Of a stretch of 64,000 nucleotides of DNA, positions 22,812 through 34,336 are shown one piece after another; positions within the stretch are counted from its first letter, which is position 1, and the number at the start of each line of letters is the position of its first letter. Source of the DNA: Saxidomus purpurata (lineage: Eukaryota > Mollusca > Bivalvia > Venerida > Veneridae); assembly GCA_022818135.1 (NCBI GenBank), contig JAFMSR010000007.1, forward strand, positions 10,014,799 through 10,078,798. Reading direction: 5' to 3'. Under the pieces are notes generated by a model. It saw only the letters and a list, made by a program, of their open reading frames with translations. It did not search any database and had not been told where the DNA came from. The translations under genes were made by a program, and so were the position numbers.

Positions 22812-23014
22812 TTAGCTTAACAACCGACTTAAGAAATTTCTTAACTGAAATATTTTTCCCTTAGGAAAAATATTGTCTTAGTAAAATTCTTTGCTAAGAT
22901 TTTTACTAAGGAGTTTTTTGGATATAAACTTAAGGAAATTTCTTTACTAAGTAAAAAAAAATCCTTAACTAAATTTGCTAAGAAAAAAACTTAGATGCTT
23001 TATGGATACGGGCC
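22812..23014 (-). repeat. Harbinger right terminal and subterminal repeat
   Basis: Inverted partner of 15406-15615, with 26 identical terminal bases, then a CTTAAG/CTTAG/CTAAG-rich stretch. The repeated short motifs occur in both orientations. The CTG duplication follows at 23015-23017. Confidence 0.85.
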
Positions 23015-23161
23015 CTGGTCTCCAATGAATAAATGCTGAGGCGTCCTTAAAATGAATAAAATGCTTTTATGAACGCTCTGTAGTTTTCGAGTATTTGGAA
23101 TTACATATTAAATGTACAAACTTTTGTCTAATTCCCAGTTCAGATTTAGAAGAGGTAAGTG

Positions 23162-24250
23162 CTATCCTACACGTACTTGGTTTTGTCGCAGTCCGAGAAC
23201 TTTTCGTAAGTGAACTCTGTATTGTTTCGCTGACGATGACAACAAATATAGCAAGAAATTAATAGCAAAATTTAGCTGATAGAAGAAAAAGAAGAAAGCT
23301 CGAGTCCATTTAAGTCGTATTTTCGTTACCATAAAATCTACGTAGCCTTCATTTCCTGGCGACACGACCATACTGGCGTTCCATATAAGTTCTGTGGTTT
23401 GAACAATCCCCAGTGGTAACACAAGAAGCACATATCTTGTAGACACAAGCAACAGTAATTTTGTTGTCTTTACGTCGGCTTCTGACATCACAAACTGCGT
23501 CATCTGGTCCCTGCGCTGTCGGTTCAAGCGCAGTTCGTGGATAATGATGAGATTTACCGCCGTTATTAGAACTGTTGGCAGCCAAGTATTAAGCGCAACA
23601 TACAAATATATAATTTCTTTAAATATTTTTCTCCTTGTTTTGCAAGCTTTGTAGCCGTAAACCGAATCTCCCTCGAAACCGGAAACGGCGATCTTGTGAA
23701 GAGATATAAAGGCACCCAGTACCGACACCATAATGACAGTAATGCACGTATTTCTCCATGACGGTTTGTACTTAAAAGGGAATTTGAACATTATAAACCG
23801 TTCTATTGTAAATGAAACCAAAATCCACACAGACAAGATATTAAATAGTTCCACGATTACACCATGTATTGTACATAATGCTTCGCTGTTCTGAAAAATC
23901 TTGTTGATTGCTTCGCTGTTACCTCGCATTACGCCGATCATAAAATTAAAAACGAGTGTGCATGTGTCATACACGGCTAGGGCGGATAAATAAAGATTCT
24001 GCGCATTCAATCTCATTTCTCTTTGCGTAAATACAAAAAAGGATAACATATTCCCAGCCACGCCGCCAATTACAACAAGTGAGGTTGCGTAACTGAGTAA
24101 AAATCGCACTAATTCCACCAGCGGAAGAATCTCTACCCAGAATGACCGCAGTGCACACGGCCAAAAAGCGGCTTCATCATCCGTTACATTATTTCCAACA
24201 AACTCACCAACAACGTCGTAACCATAGCGACAAAAAGACTTGTTATCCAT
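23162..24250 (-). CDS. Rhodopsin-like (class A) G protein-coupled receptor
   Basis: An intact single-exon frame of 362 residues with seven hydrophobic segments at roughly 50-74, 84-107, 124-148, 168-188, 212-237, 264-287 and 316-337. Class A marks are GN in helix 1 (residues 66-67), SALAVYD in helix 2 (Asp95), Cys126 before helix 3 and Cys203 in the second extracellular loop for the disulphide. ERF (150-152) stands in place of DRY at the end of helix 3. NFAINFLLY (327-335) stands at the NPxxY position, without the Pro, followed by a short helix 8. An N-glycosylation site (NVT, 21-23) is in the extracellular N-terminus. It acts in the plasma membrane and should signal through a G protein. The ligand is unknown; the intronless form and ERF suggest one of the expanded peptide or chemosensory-type receptors of molluscs. 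A weak TATA-like 'aaatataagg' lies ~45 nt upstream. No mutation seen. Confidence 0.9.
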   Translation of the reverse strand: MDNKSFCRYGYDVVGEFVGNNVTDDEAAFWPCALRSFWVEILPLVELVRFLLSYATSLVVIGGVAGNMLSFFVFTQREMRLNAQNLYLSALAVYDTCTLVFNFMIGVMRGNSEAINKIFQNSEALCTIHGVIVELFNILSVWILVSFTIERFIMFKFPFKYKPSWRNTCITVIMVSVLGAFISLHKIAVSGFEGDSVYGYKACKTRRKIFKEIIYLYVALNTWLPTVLITAVNLIIIHELRLNRQRRDQMTQFVMSEADVKTTKLLLLVSTRYVLLVLPLGIVQTTELIWNASMVVSPGNEGYVDFMVTKIRLKWTRAFFFFFYQLNFAINFLLYLLSSSAKQYRVHLRKVLGLRQNQVRVG

Positions 24251-24309
24251 TGCCTTTGGTATAGGTTAATAATTATTATCGCAGATGTTTTCCTTATATT
24301 TAAAGTGTT

Positions 24310-25300
24310 GTGTACAATATACTAGTATATGCAAATTATACTCAATATACATAGGTAAAGCACGACCACTTTTATTCTTATCCAAGAGCTCTGTCCTCCT
24401 GACAGATTGTCTCTGTTTATATACTCATCTGTATGTCTACTTAATTAGCTACTAGACAATCTTCCCTTGATTGGTAGGATTGTCGCCATTTGTAGATCCA
24501 AAGGCGGTTTCCGGTATGATAATGTCAGTACTAATATACCTTAAACGTTCAATAAAACTTTCCGTCTGGGAATTCAGATTGGAACTCCGTTGCTAACCTG
24601 AGCAAAAATGATATCTCAGTAGGATGAGAACCACAGATGACAGAACTTCATCTTTTTTTTCAAAACTGAGTGATAGAGTTTAGATATGCTAGTAAGCTTT
24701 ATCGTCTGACACGCTCGTAATGTATCCCGGAGCGCAGCATTTACGAGTAATAAGTCTTTACTACATGTATTTTACGTATAACATGGTAGATTTTAAATAT
24801 TGTATGCTAGTTGTGGGTTACGCGCTTGTAAGAACTTGTAAGATGATTTCAATGCGTTATGGTTGTATGGTGTATAGCCATACAATTACCAATAAGCAAT
24901 TACAATAAAAAGATAAAATGTAATACTTCTACAAACCCAGAGAAACTTCAAAAGACCTTTTACAGAACTTGAGGTTGAGTCACAGCTTTCTAAAGGCATT
25001 TTCATTACTAAATAGGAACACAATTAATAAAAACAGCCACACGGCGGGCATGGTGTTCATGGTGCATGGTGTTCATAAATGGAGAATCTTGGTGGTCATA
25101 ATGATATAATTCCCTGTGTTCCGAGCCTCAATTCCATGCAAACATTGTATCATTTTCAGTATTGAAAACCAAACTGGTTTAGAGCAAACTTAGATAAAAG
25201 AAATAACGTCAAATAAAGTATATATTTAAATTAGAAACATCGTCTAGTTTAATTGGTACCAAATACTTAGGTCGACTACTGTAGATGGAAAAAAGGTAGT
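24310..25300. other. No gene seen; upstream region of the GPCR
   Basis: AT-rich, without convincing exons. A small local duplication ('atggtgttcatggtgcatgg', about 25049-25075) is present. Confidence 0.45.
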
Positions 25301-25307
25301 GTGCTTT

Positions 25308-25417
25308 CACCTTAAAATGGTGTAAGGTATGTTTGACAGGTTACCTAACATGGCACGTGCCTCACCTTAAAATGGTGTACGGTGTGTTTGAAAGGTAACC
25401 TAACGTTACACGTGCCT
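25308..25417. repeat. 55-bp tandem duplication
   Basis: Two copies starting with 'caccttaaaatggtgta' at 25308 and 25363, each ending in 'gcacgtgcct' or 'acacgtgcct'. Each also holds 'ggtaacctaac' or a near variant. Confidence 0.85.
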
Positions 25418-25760
25418 TTGTACACGAAGAAGTAAAATGTTTACTGCAGGTTCCTGAATATTATTCTCCTAAGAAAGCATGATTGGTTCAATACTGTGCG
25501 TGTCCGAATACTATCAGTTCAGACATCTTGACGTGCAATATTAACCTGGACTTAAAGTAAAAAACTTTGTAGAGTTGGTAATTATCGCTACAAAAGTCTT
25601 GTAATGTAAAATGAGTTTCCTGATGAAATATGGTATTGGTTTAAACGTATTTACTTTACATCAATAGTGTTAGCATTTATTACTATCAGTGGCACTCGTT
25701 AAGACTATTGGAAGATCCCTGATTGAAATTGAACAATGAATCCCTATAGAGAAACATAGT

Positions 25761-25985
25761 TGTCCGCCTAGCTCAGTTGTTCGAGTTTTGGCTTTCCAAC
25801 ACTGTGGCTCGGGTTCGATACCTGGTGTCGGCATGTGGGATGGTTACAAGTACGGACAAGGTGTTTTTTCGGGTACGTCTGTTTCCTCCATCGTAAAAGG
25901 CTTCAACAACACGACCATATGTGCCAACAAGCGTGATCTATCATTAGTTGTGTATCTTGTATTATAACGCACTAACGTTGTAACA
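25761..25985 (+). mobile_element. tRNA-headed SINE
   Basis: 'GTCCGCCTAGCTCAGTTG' gives a tRNA D arm and A box, and 'GGGTTCGATACCTGG' a B box. The anticodon region (gttttggctttccaacac) is irregular, so the tRNA of origin is unclear. It leads into ~160 bp of body with no coding sense. The acceptor stem is degenerate, so it is not a tRNA gene. Confidence 0.65.
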
Positions 25986-25999
25986 TCGATTCTGATTGG

Positions 26000-26740
26000 T
26001 GTGCGGCTATTAAATAACTTATACTGTCTATAGTGGCAAATTAAGATTGCATTTTGGAGGATAGGGTTAACCGTTTAGTGATTTTGACATTCGAGACAGT
26101 ATATTCTGCTTTAAATGGTCGCACGCAGTTAAACGCCGTCGCCAATAACAACTTTTGCGACCATCAAAAATCGTAAATACAGTCGCAAATATCCAAAATT
26201 ACAAAACAAATAAATAAATTTGATTTTTAGACACGTTAAAACAGGCTAACCATAAGCAAAGGGAATTCATTGCTTCGATTTAAAAAGCGTTAACAATGAG
26301 TTTTTGTTTTTACAAATTACGGTCAGTTTCGCCGGTATGACATATATCTTGGTAATACATGTACATTAACATCTAACGTGATCACGAGCCTTTAAAGTTT
26401 CTCTTTTAGAAAATCAATCAAATCATAGTCCAATTTATAAAGCTCTTCAATTGTGCTAGTGATATGCTGCAATCAAAGCAGCAATTAATTCAGGAAGAAC
26501 AATTCATCAGACAGTTGTAAAGTTTAATTATAAGACATGTGAATTTAATTCCTGTTGCATAGCAAACGTGTTTTATCTTCAAGTTATTAGACGACATCGC
26601 CAGTACGAATGCTTGAGAAAATGTATATTGAATACAATTTAACTGTTGGTTCGACAACATAATCCGTTTCCGATTTTATCTCATCTAGCTCTGACCTTTC
26701 AACAAAAACATCTACAATTGCCTCAGAGTGTCCATGCATA
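26000..26740. other. No gene seen
   Basis: AT-rich DNA directly before the 5'-truncated LINE. No exon or repeat family recognised. Confidence 0.45.
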
Positions 26741-26743
26741 CAT

Positions 26744-28904
26744 ATGTCATATGTTTATTGGTATTCAATACAAAACGAGCTTTTAAATGACTGTAATGTT
26801 GATCAGTCGATGTTTTGGCAATCTATAGGAAAAATTGGTATAAGTCAATGTAAAGGCAACAGAATACAAATGGAGGTCATTCTTGATGATGGTTCCACTT
26901 CTTCGTGTGTAACTGAAGTTCTTAACAAATGGAAAAAAGACTCCAGTTCTCTGTTTAATAATGTTGGTGATCATGATCCATCTGTTGATATTTCTTTTGA
27001 TTGTAATTTGGTAAATCAATCATATAATGATCACATATCTGTAATTGAAGTCAGAAAAGCTGTAAACAATGCTAAGCGTGGTAAAGCTTGCGGAATAGAT
27101 CAAATTCCTTCAGAAGTATTGAACAATGATGCTACAATATTATTTCTACATGTTTTGTACAATATATGTTTTGATAATGGTATAGTTCCTTCGATATGGA
27201 ATAAGTGTGTTATTAACCCAATACCAAAGTGTACAACAGCTGATCCCAGAAACCCTATGTCATACAGAGGAATATCTTTAGCCTGTACGATGTATAAGGT
27301 CTACTGTAATATTTTGAATGAAAGGTTGACATCTTGGGTTGAGTCTAATAATATTTTAATGGATGAACAAAATGGTTTTCGAAAGAAAAGAAGTACATCG
27401 GATCATATTTCATCTCTTGTAAATTTGATTGAAACACGTAAAAAATTGAAGCAGTCAACATTTGCTGCCTTTATTGATTTTCGTAAAGCCTACGATATCA
27501 TTAACAGATCCAAATTATGGAACAGGCTTAACGGAATGGTTCGATGTACACTGTGGATTAAGACAAGGCTGTGTGTTATCTCCCTTGCTATTCAATTTAT
27601 ACATAAATGATCTAGCATTATATTTAAAATCGTTTGACGTAGGTATTCATATTGATAACGAGATAGTTTGTATACTTCTTTATGCCGATGATGTAGTTCT
27701 ATTGGCAGATAATGAGCATGATTTAGAAATTCTGTTAAATGCCTTACATGATTGGTGTTGCCTTAATGATATGTCGATAAATACAGAAAAAAGTAATGTT
27801 ATGCACTTCCGCTCTGTATCTGAAACTAGGTCTGAGTATACTTTTAAATGCGGTCCTAATTCGCTGAGTATTGTAGATAAGTACAAATACTTAGGCATGG
27901 TTCTGCAGGAACATTTGGATTTTAACGTAACAGCCAAAATGGTAGCACAAAGTGCTAGTCGGGCATTGGGTTTGCTTATTGCTAAATGCAAACTTGTAGG
28001 TGGAGTACCTCACAATGTTTTCACTAAATTGTATGACTCTATTGTTTGGCCTGTAATTGCATATGGTTCTTCAGTATGGGGTTACAAATCGTTTACATGC
28101 ATTAATGCAGTCCATAATCGTGCCATGAGATTTTATCTGGGTGTTGGCAAGTATACTCCAAATGCAGCCATCTCTGGGGAAATGGGATTGGGACCACCTA
28201 TCGTACGTCAGTGGAAAACAGTTGCCAATTTGTGGGTACGTCTTTCCCAGACAAATAACACTAGACTGAACAAACGTATTGCAATATGGGCTAACTTAAA
28301 GTCATTGCTTTGTAAAAACTGGTTTCATTTTGTAAAGAAAAAATTTATGGAATTTGACTTGGTTTTCGATCATGACTTGTCTGTGCCTTTACACAAACAG
28401 TCATTCGTTGACAATGTTGCAAAACTGGTTATGAACTTGTATCTGTCCGATTGGTCTGTCTCAATAAACAATGTTGTAGGTACTTCTGGTCAGGGTCGAA
28501 ATAAGCTTCGAACCTACCGTACTTTTAAGCAGGAGTATAAAACCGAAGAATATTGCAAGTTGATTTTACCCCCTAAACACAGGTCAGCATTTTGTAAATT
28601 TAGATGCGGGGTCGCTCCTATACGTATAGAAACTGGAAGATTTGAAAACCTGAGGTTAGAGGATCGTATATGCCCTTTTTGTAACATAGTTGAGGATGAG
28701 TTACATGTTTTGTTAGATTGTGCTGTTTATGGTGATATGAGAGCAGAATTATTAGCTAAGGCGACAGTAGTTGAGCCGAATTTTTCAAATTTCAGTAAGA
28801 CTGACCAGTTCAGTTTCCTGTTTTCTAGTCAATCATTAATTAGACTCTATGCCAAAACCTGTTTTAATATTCTTAAACGTCGTAGTTTTTATCTTTGTAA
28901 ATAA
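26744..28904 (+). pseudogene. LINE reverse transcriptase, internally deleted
   Basis: Part one (26744-27520) has FWQSIGKIGIS, then RGKACGIDQIPSEVLNN, MSYRGISLACTMYKVY, DEQNGFRKKRSTSDHI and FIDFRKAYDIIN, the successive blocks of a non-LTR reverse transcriptase including the first catalytic Asp. Part two (about 27520-28904), in another frame, starts with WFDVHCGLRQGCVLSPL and has LLYADDVVLLADNEHDLEI with the catalytic pair, KYKYLGMVL, and finally CPFCNIVEDELHVLLDC, a Cys-Cys-His-Cys region. Compared with the family, some 30-40 residues between FRKAYD and WFDV are missing and the frame changes there, so no active enzyme can be made. Downstream of the deletion 460 codons are still open, which indicates a rather recent copy. 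Confidence 0.9.
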
Positions 28905-29374
28905 TATATTACTTTATTCGTATATACTTTCTTTAGACACTTAAATTTTACACAAGAACTGTTTTAATATGTAGATACATGTATATGTCACGTGTCTTAG
29001 ATTGACTGTTCTTTGTCGTCTTTTAATTAAGTTTAGGTAATCATTGCTAATCAGTTCATCCTTGATCTGATCAAGGCTGATATTTGATTTTTTAAGGCAT
29101 TTTTTTTTCATGCGCAGTAGTGCAGTTTTCCTTTTCAGTTTTTTACCTAAAACCTTTTATGGCATATTTTAGACTTGGATTAGCGATGGTTATCTAACTT
29201 TTACCTTGTATTATAAGTGATAGTAATTGTGATATTTATTGTGCAAAAAGTATATGAAGTCTCATATAATTCTTACTAAGAATGGCCATTTTCATGTTAG
29301 TATATGTTGGTTTGTGTATGTATGTTTTATATGTATACATGTGATGGATGAGACATAAATAAATAAATAAATAA
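26751..29374 (+). mobile_element. 5'-truncated LINE, 2.6 kb
   Basis: The element starts within the region before the RT domain and ends in an (ATAA)n tail at about 29355-29376. ATATGTCAT occurs at 26742-26750 and again at 29375-29383 and may be the target duplication, although the second copy overlaps the tail. The lost 5' part would have held the endonuclease. The ORF is described separately. Confidence 0.75.
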
Positions 29375-29379
29375 ATATG

Positions 29380-30965
29380 TCATTCGTCACAACCGCTTTT
29401 CTGGTACCCTGTAACTTTCCATTATGTAAATACGGATTTTTATGTCCCCAAGAATGACCTTATTTTCGCTTAACAAAATATCAGCTGGTCCATCTGCACT
29501 CTCGCCTAACACATCATAGCTCAACAAAGCATAATTTTCTATTCTAACTATTTCTGATCTAACTGTATGTGACTACAGTACTGTGAGAGTGATTAATATA
29601 AATTCCGTTTTAATAAGCTAAATAGGGTTTATAAGAATCAGCGATACCCGTATTGACATGGAATCTCATACCTGGAATCAACTGAAACACGATACCTGGT
29701 GCATGGAGTAATTGCTGTAACTGTTATGAATGGCTAACTGTTTGTCTGGGAATACCTTTCATTTAACCTAGCATCGGCTTAGTAACAACAGATTCTATTC
29801 AAATTCTTAGTCATTAAGTAGTATGTCGCCTGGAGATATATTTAGTGGTATACCATCTGCTGGTGGTCGTTAGCTGAAAAACTATCTCTGATTTGCGTGT
29901 TTCTGACTGGTACCTGATCTAGGTGTTGACTTTTACTTGAGTAACACTGGGACGTTTTGATTATCTTGAGCACCTGTACAACATTGTTAGCACCCCTCAG
30001 ATACCAATGACCATTTAACATAATTATTTGTATTGACTATTGTTCGGGTTAACATTGACTGATTCATTTTGTTGAAAACCGTCTTCACCTGAACTGATGA
30101 TATTTGAATGCTCGCCACTTTGATTCAAATGCCTTTGTTCTTGACATGATAGGAGTTTTCTCACTGTAAAGAAAAAAACTCATCACTATTGTAGGACATA
30201 GGCTCCACGTCCATTTTGAGATTCCCAGTTCTAGTTTGCCCACTTCAGTTGTAGGTTCGTATCGCTGGACATGTGATGGAACAAATCCAACTTCTGACAC
30301 TAGAAATTGTGTTGCACTCTTGATGGGATTGGACAGCTGCTAGGAATCTGGCTAAGTTACGGAAGGACAAACAACTATACTGGTTAAGTTTACGTCTTTT
30401 CATATCGTGGTTCCAACGATGATGATATATAGATTATGGTGATTTATAAAACATCAAAACAATAAACAACGTTACAGTGAACATGCAATTCAACAGTACA
30501 TCAGAAGTGTACATACAGTTTTGTATATTGAACAAGTAATGTGTCAACTACAAGAAGGGACAAGATCGGGCAAAAAAACTGTTCGTTATATCCGTAGTTA
30601 CGTTATATCCGGAGTCGATATATACGGAATTTACTGTGCTAATATTTAATTTCTTTGCTTTCATCCACTTCCAGATCATACCAAAATCCAAGCTATAGCC
30701 GTATTCTAGTATTCTATTTAAATAGCTCAAAGTAAACCAAAACAAGGGTATGTTATTCAGATAATTGATATAGTATTTTTCCTGCAGCGGAAGTGTATTC
30801 TACTGACCTAGATATCATTTGAAGATTTGCTGGTTCAATGACATTGCAGTGTACTAGTTTTTGGACGAGGGTGATCACATCTTTGCAAGTAGTAAAAGCT
30901 AATGTCGTTTAAATGAAAGTTGATCAATGGGTGACATCAGCTGTATCTTGAACCACTTCAACCTT
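29380..30965. other. No gene seen
   Basis: Non-coding. Short minus-strand frames at 30085-30300 and 30548-30745 have no recognisable features. Confidence 0.45.
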
Positions 30966-30969
30966 CCGA

Positions 30970-31475
30970 CAGGAACAACACTACCGGAAGATGGCCGCAA
31001 CTCATAACCAAAAACATTGTCGCAAAATTGGCGCAGTTCGCAATCCATAACGAACAGCACTGTCGCAAGATTGCCGCAATCCACAGTCCATAACGTGAAG
31101 CAATTTCGCAAGATTGGCCGCAATCCATAACTAACAGCACTGTAGCAAGATGGCCGCAATCCACAGTCCATAACGAAAAACAGTTTCGCAAGATTGGCGC
31201 AGTCCGCAATCCATAACGAACAACACTGTCGCAAGATAACCACAGTCCATGTGCACAGTTCATAAAGAAAAACACTGGCGCAAGAATGGCGCAGTCCGCA
31301 ATCCATAACGAACAACACTGTCGCAATATGGCCGCAATCCACGGTCCATAAGTTGCCGCACTCCGGAGTTCATAACGAACAACATTTTCGCAAGATGGCC
31401 GCACTCCGGAGTTCTTAACGAACAACACTGTTGTAAGATGACCGTAGTCTACAGTCAGTCCATAACGAACAACAC
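30970..31475. repeat. Minisatellite, ~60-bp higher-order unit
   Basis: A diverged array of 'ccataacgaacaacactgtc', 'gcaagatggccgca' and 'tccgcaatccataacg' blocks. The basic unit is about 30-35 bp, grouped in units near 60 bp. Because its period nearly fits whole codons, two long minus-strand frames of about 150 codons (CSLWIADCA-type repeats) are open across it; I do not treat them as genes. Confidence 0.85.
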
Positions 31476-31865
31476 TTTCACAAGGTAGGAGCAGTTGTAT
31501 CAGGACAAGGACTCTCCGGAACCACGAGTCCGCGTCAGGTTATTTTATGACCAAAACATACTTTATTCTTAAGGGTCTAGCCTACCACTTCATTACCTTA
31601 TCTTTATAACAAAAAGTTTCGAAATATATATCTGCGATCTGACAAGCTCATTTGATAACCTGACATGTGTTTAATTAAGAATTTATATACGAATAACTTT
31701 TGTTAACATCTGAAAGGATGCTTGTAACGGCCGTAGGAAAGAGTAATAAGAACTCATAACAAACCAATTTTGGCCTACCAAATTATACTTCGCTGGAACA
31801 ACAAAGCTTCTCCGAGTGTCCGAGTCTTTTAAACATTAATACTGTCGTTTGAATTCTAGTTCTCG

Positions 31866-31925
31866 GTGGTGTGCGTGCGTATGTGTGTGCGAGGTTGTGC
31901 GTGTGTGTGGTGTTGGGTGGGGATG
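31866..31925. repeat. GT-rich simple repeat
   Basis: Imperfect 'gtgtgcgtgcgtatgtgtg' tract followed by G-rich sequence. The two overlapping plus-strand frames starting in it are by-products. Confidence 0.7.
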
Positions 31926-32421
31926 TGCAGGGTGCGGGGAGCAGTGTTCAATGCGATGACCTTCTATCAGGGAGAGGAGACGCAAGTAGATATGTCACAC
32001 CTCCCCATTTTCTTGTGTATGGAAACGTTTGTTTCACTAATGCACGCAAGCAAAAAAGTGCACTACCGTCGTAAAATAGTGAATGAATTTTACAGTCAAT
32101 GGAAAAAACAACTTTACTTTAAAATATCAATAAGTTTAACTTCATTATCAGTGAATAGCATAGTCACACAATTTTTTCCACTTTGATAATACTCCATAGA
32201 TATATAGTGCAATATGAGGGTGATATTTTTCAATGACTGAATTGCCTCTATTTTGCATTTAAAATGTTAACAAGACGAATTTTGATGCAAAGCATCAAAG
32301 ACGCCGCGCATGTTTTTGAAGCATGGCTGGGAGATGGGCACTGGGGCAGGTTTCTATATAAAATGTGCGTGGTAAACATCAGCGAACCCTTTTTTACTAC
32401 ATAAAATGATCATTACCTCTG

Positions 32422-32724
32422 TCACGGACCTATATACACATTATTTAATTATGTTATATGTTTTTATTCATCCTTGTAATGATATATGCAAATAAAAAAA
32501 GATTTTAAATGATTTTCTAGTTTCTGTTTTTTATTTTCATTCACTCATGGGAATTTTCGTAACTGGAAATGCAGATAAGTTGTTTAACTGTCAAAGAACT
32601 TGAACAAAAAATAACGCTAAAATTTATCGAACTATTTAAATACAAAAAAGAAAAGTAATACTTTTTTCTAATAATGATCTTTCGTTCAACACGGACCTAT
32701 ACACATGTGTATATAGGTCCGTGA
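32422..32724. mobile_element. Candidate foldback element, 303 bp
   Basis: TCACGGACCTATATACACA at 32422-32440 is repeated exactly as its inverse complement at 32706-32724. The right end also holds a third copy, so 32690-32723 is itself a near-palindrome (CACGGACCTATACACAT and its partner). Another 'ggtccgtg' lies at 33018. No coding capacity and no clear target duplication. Confidence 0.55.
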
Positions 32725-33045
32725 TTGCTTTTTAATACCGTCAAAGGGAGGTAATCGTTACAACATAAAGTACACACTAAGTTACATCGAACTAAATCGC
32801 TTAAAATCTAACGTATCATTCTAAAATTACACATATCAGGAACCGTATATAACTAGTATTCCTGCACATATTCAACAAATACATGAATTTTTATCATTTA
32901 GAATAATAAAAAGTGTATTTAACATAAAAAACTATTGAATTAAGACTTGTTTCCGTTAATCTCATTTGTTTTTGGTTGTTTCCGGTAAAAAGTTGTTTTC
33001 GGAAATCAGTAATACCGGTCCGTGCCTCTGTGTATTTAGCTGTAT

Positions 33046-33081
33046 CAAGGTCTTTCAAATAGTACTATTTGAAAGACCTTG
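33046..33081. repeat. Perfect 36-bp palindrome
   Basis: CAAGGTCTTTCAAATAGT is followed at once by its exact inverse complement with no spacer. It may be the abutted ends of a foldback element whose centre is lost. Confidence 0.9.
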
Positions 33082-33089
33082 GCTGTATA

Positions 33090-34330
33090 CTGTCCTTTTT
33101 GTTTATGAAACTGATTTATAAAAATAAAAAATTTATTAGTAATTAGCATAATACTAAACCCTGATGTAACTTCCATGTGATAATTAAATACCTCTTTTCT
33201 CACAACATTAATTATTTTCGGATGCTAATTTTACACTGGCTATTTTTAGATACCAAGGAACTGATACACAAAACTATTTATAACCATGGCTCCTCCCACA
33301 ATTTCACTGACTACAGGTCGGTTAATAGGAAGCAGAGGCAAAAACCTGTGCAAATATATTTACACCGGGTCTAAATATAGTGGAAAAGAACTATCTGTAA
33401 AACAGATATACCTGCCCCTCCCTCCCTGTAGCTAGTAATGTGGATTTTTCTTTCTTTCTATTCCCGAAGCATATATACACTCCAGCAATATGGCGGAAAG
33501 AGACGAAATCCACATGATTAATTATGCTGTGACGTATACATTTTACAGAACTTCCATTGGCTGATTATTGTTTTTGTTTACAAATGATGGAATGGAATTC
33601 CGTTAGGGCCCTACGTATTGCATAGTTGGGTGAACGGTTTTTCTTTAGATTTTCAATATTATAGTCTAATATCTAGTAATTAAAATAGGTTTTCATTGAT
33701 TTTTCACGTAGGCGCCATGTATTCTATTATCTGAGTGTTTTAAGATAGCAAAACATCTTCCGAATCTTTTTTTTGAGCTTTGATGAATCGGGTCGTAAGG
33801 TCCGTAAACAAAGCTATAAAAAACCCGTGGTCTACGAGTTTGTGGAAAAGTTATTAAATACTCATTAAATGTGTCCAAAGTTTTGTAATAAGGGAAGGAG
33901 ACATGTGTATTTTGTATTGTATTGTTTTTTTAATGACTTAATACAATTTAATGATTCATAAAAGTCATTTTTCATACATAGAACATAGTTTAGATTTACA
34001 ATAATAATGTTGGCTGCTCCCTATTCGATTATGCAACCCCATGGTACAAATTTGAAACCTATTCAATACTGACGGACGCCGCCGTTCAACGGCGGCGTCA
34101 ATGAAGGATTAAATGAACTCCCGTTCCTGTTAGGTACAAATTTTGTGTTTATAATTGAATAACTGCCCACATATAAGTCCTTTTATCCCATAATCTGTAT
34201 CGGTTTTCCAGTGGTAAAGAATGTTGGGAATTTCGCGTAATGTTTAATGTTATCTTCTTTTATTGTCGCCTTTTTTTAATCATCATGATGCTCATCATCA
34301 TTATCATTATCAAAGACACCACCATCATCA
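33090..34330. other. No gene seen
   Basis: Contains a perfect 12-bp hairpin with one-base loop (34075-34099, GACGCCGCCGTT arm), a TATA-like 'catatataca' followed by ATGGCGG and a 24-codon frame (33491-33565), and a TCA-rich stretch near 34290. None is convincing as a gene. Confidence 0.4.
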
Positions 34331-34336
34331 TAAATA

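Larger units (their letters stand above)
15406..23014. mobile_element. PIF/Harbinger DNA transposon, 7.6 kb
   Basis: Both ends begin with the same inverted sequence (GGCCCGTATCCATAAAGC and 8 further identical bases). They are flanked by a 3-bp CTG duplication (15403-15405 and 23015-23017). Harbinger elements make 3-bp target duplications, which fits. Inside, a HARBI1-like DDE transposase is partly encoded on the plus strand (16892-18794) and a Myb/SANT-like protein on the minus strand (19140-22454). These are the two genes expected of the superfamily, converging tail to tail. A SINE (16258-16525), a 174-bp LINE tail (21834-22007) and two tandem repeats have accumulated in introns or spacer, so the copy is not young. 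The N-terminal transposase exon was not found. Confidence 0.9.

Noticed and set aside
30899..31428. Two overlapping ~150-codon minus-strand proteins with Cys/Trp repeats
   Set aside because: Both are read from a minisatellite whose period keeps two frames open. The repeats drift without regard to codons and no start context or splice signal supports them.
33491..33565. First exon starting MAERDEIHMINYAVTY after a TATA-like sequence
   Set aside because: The frame stops after 24 codons and no convincing donor lies inside it.
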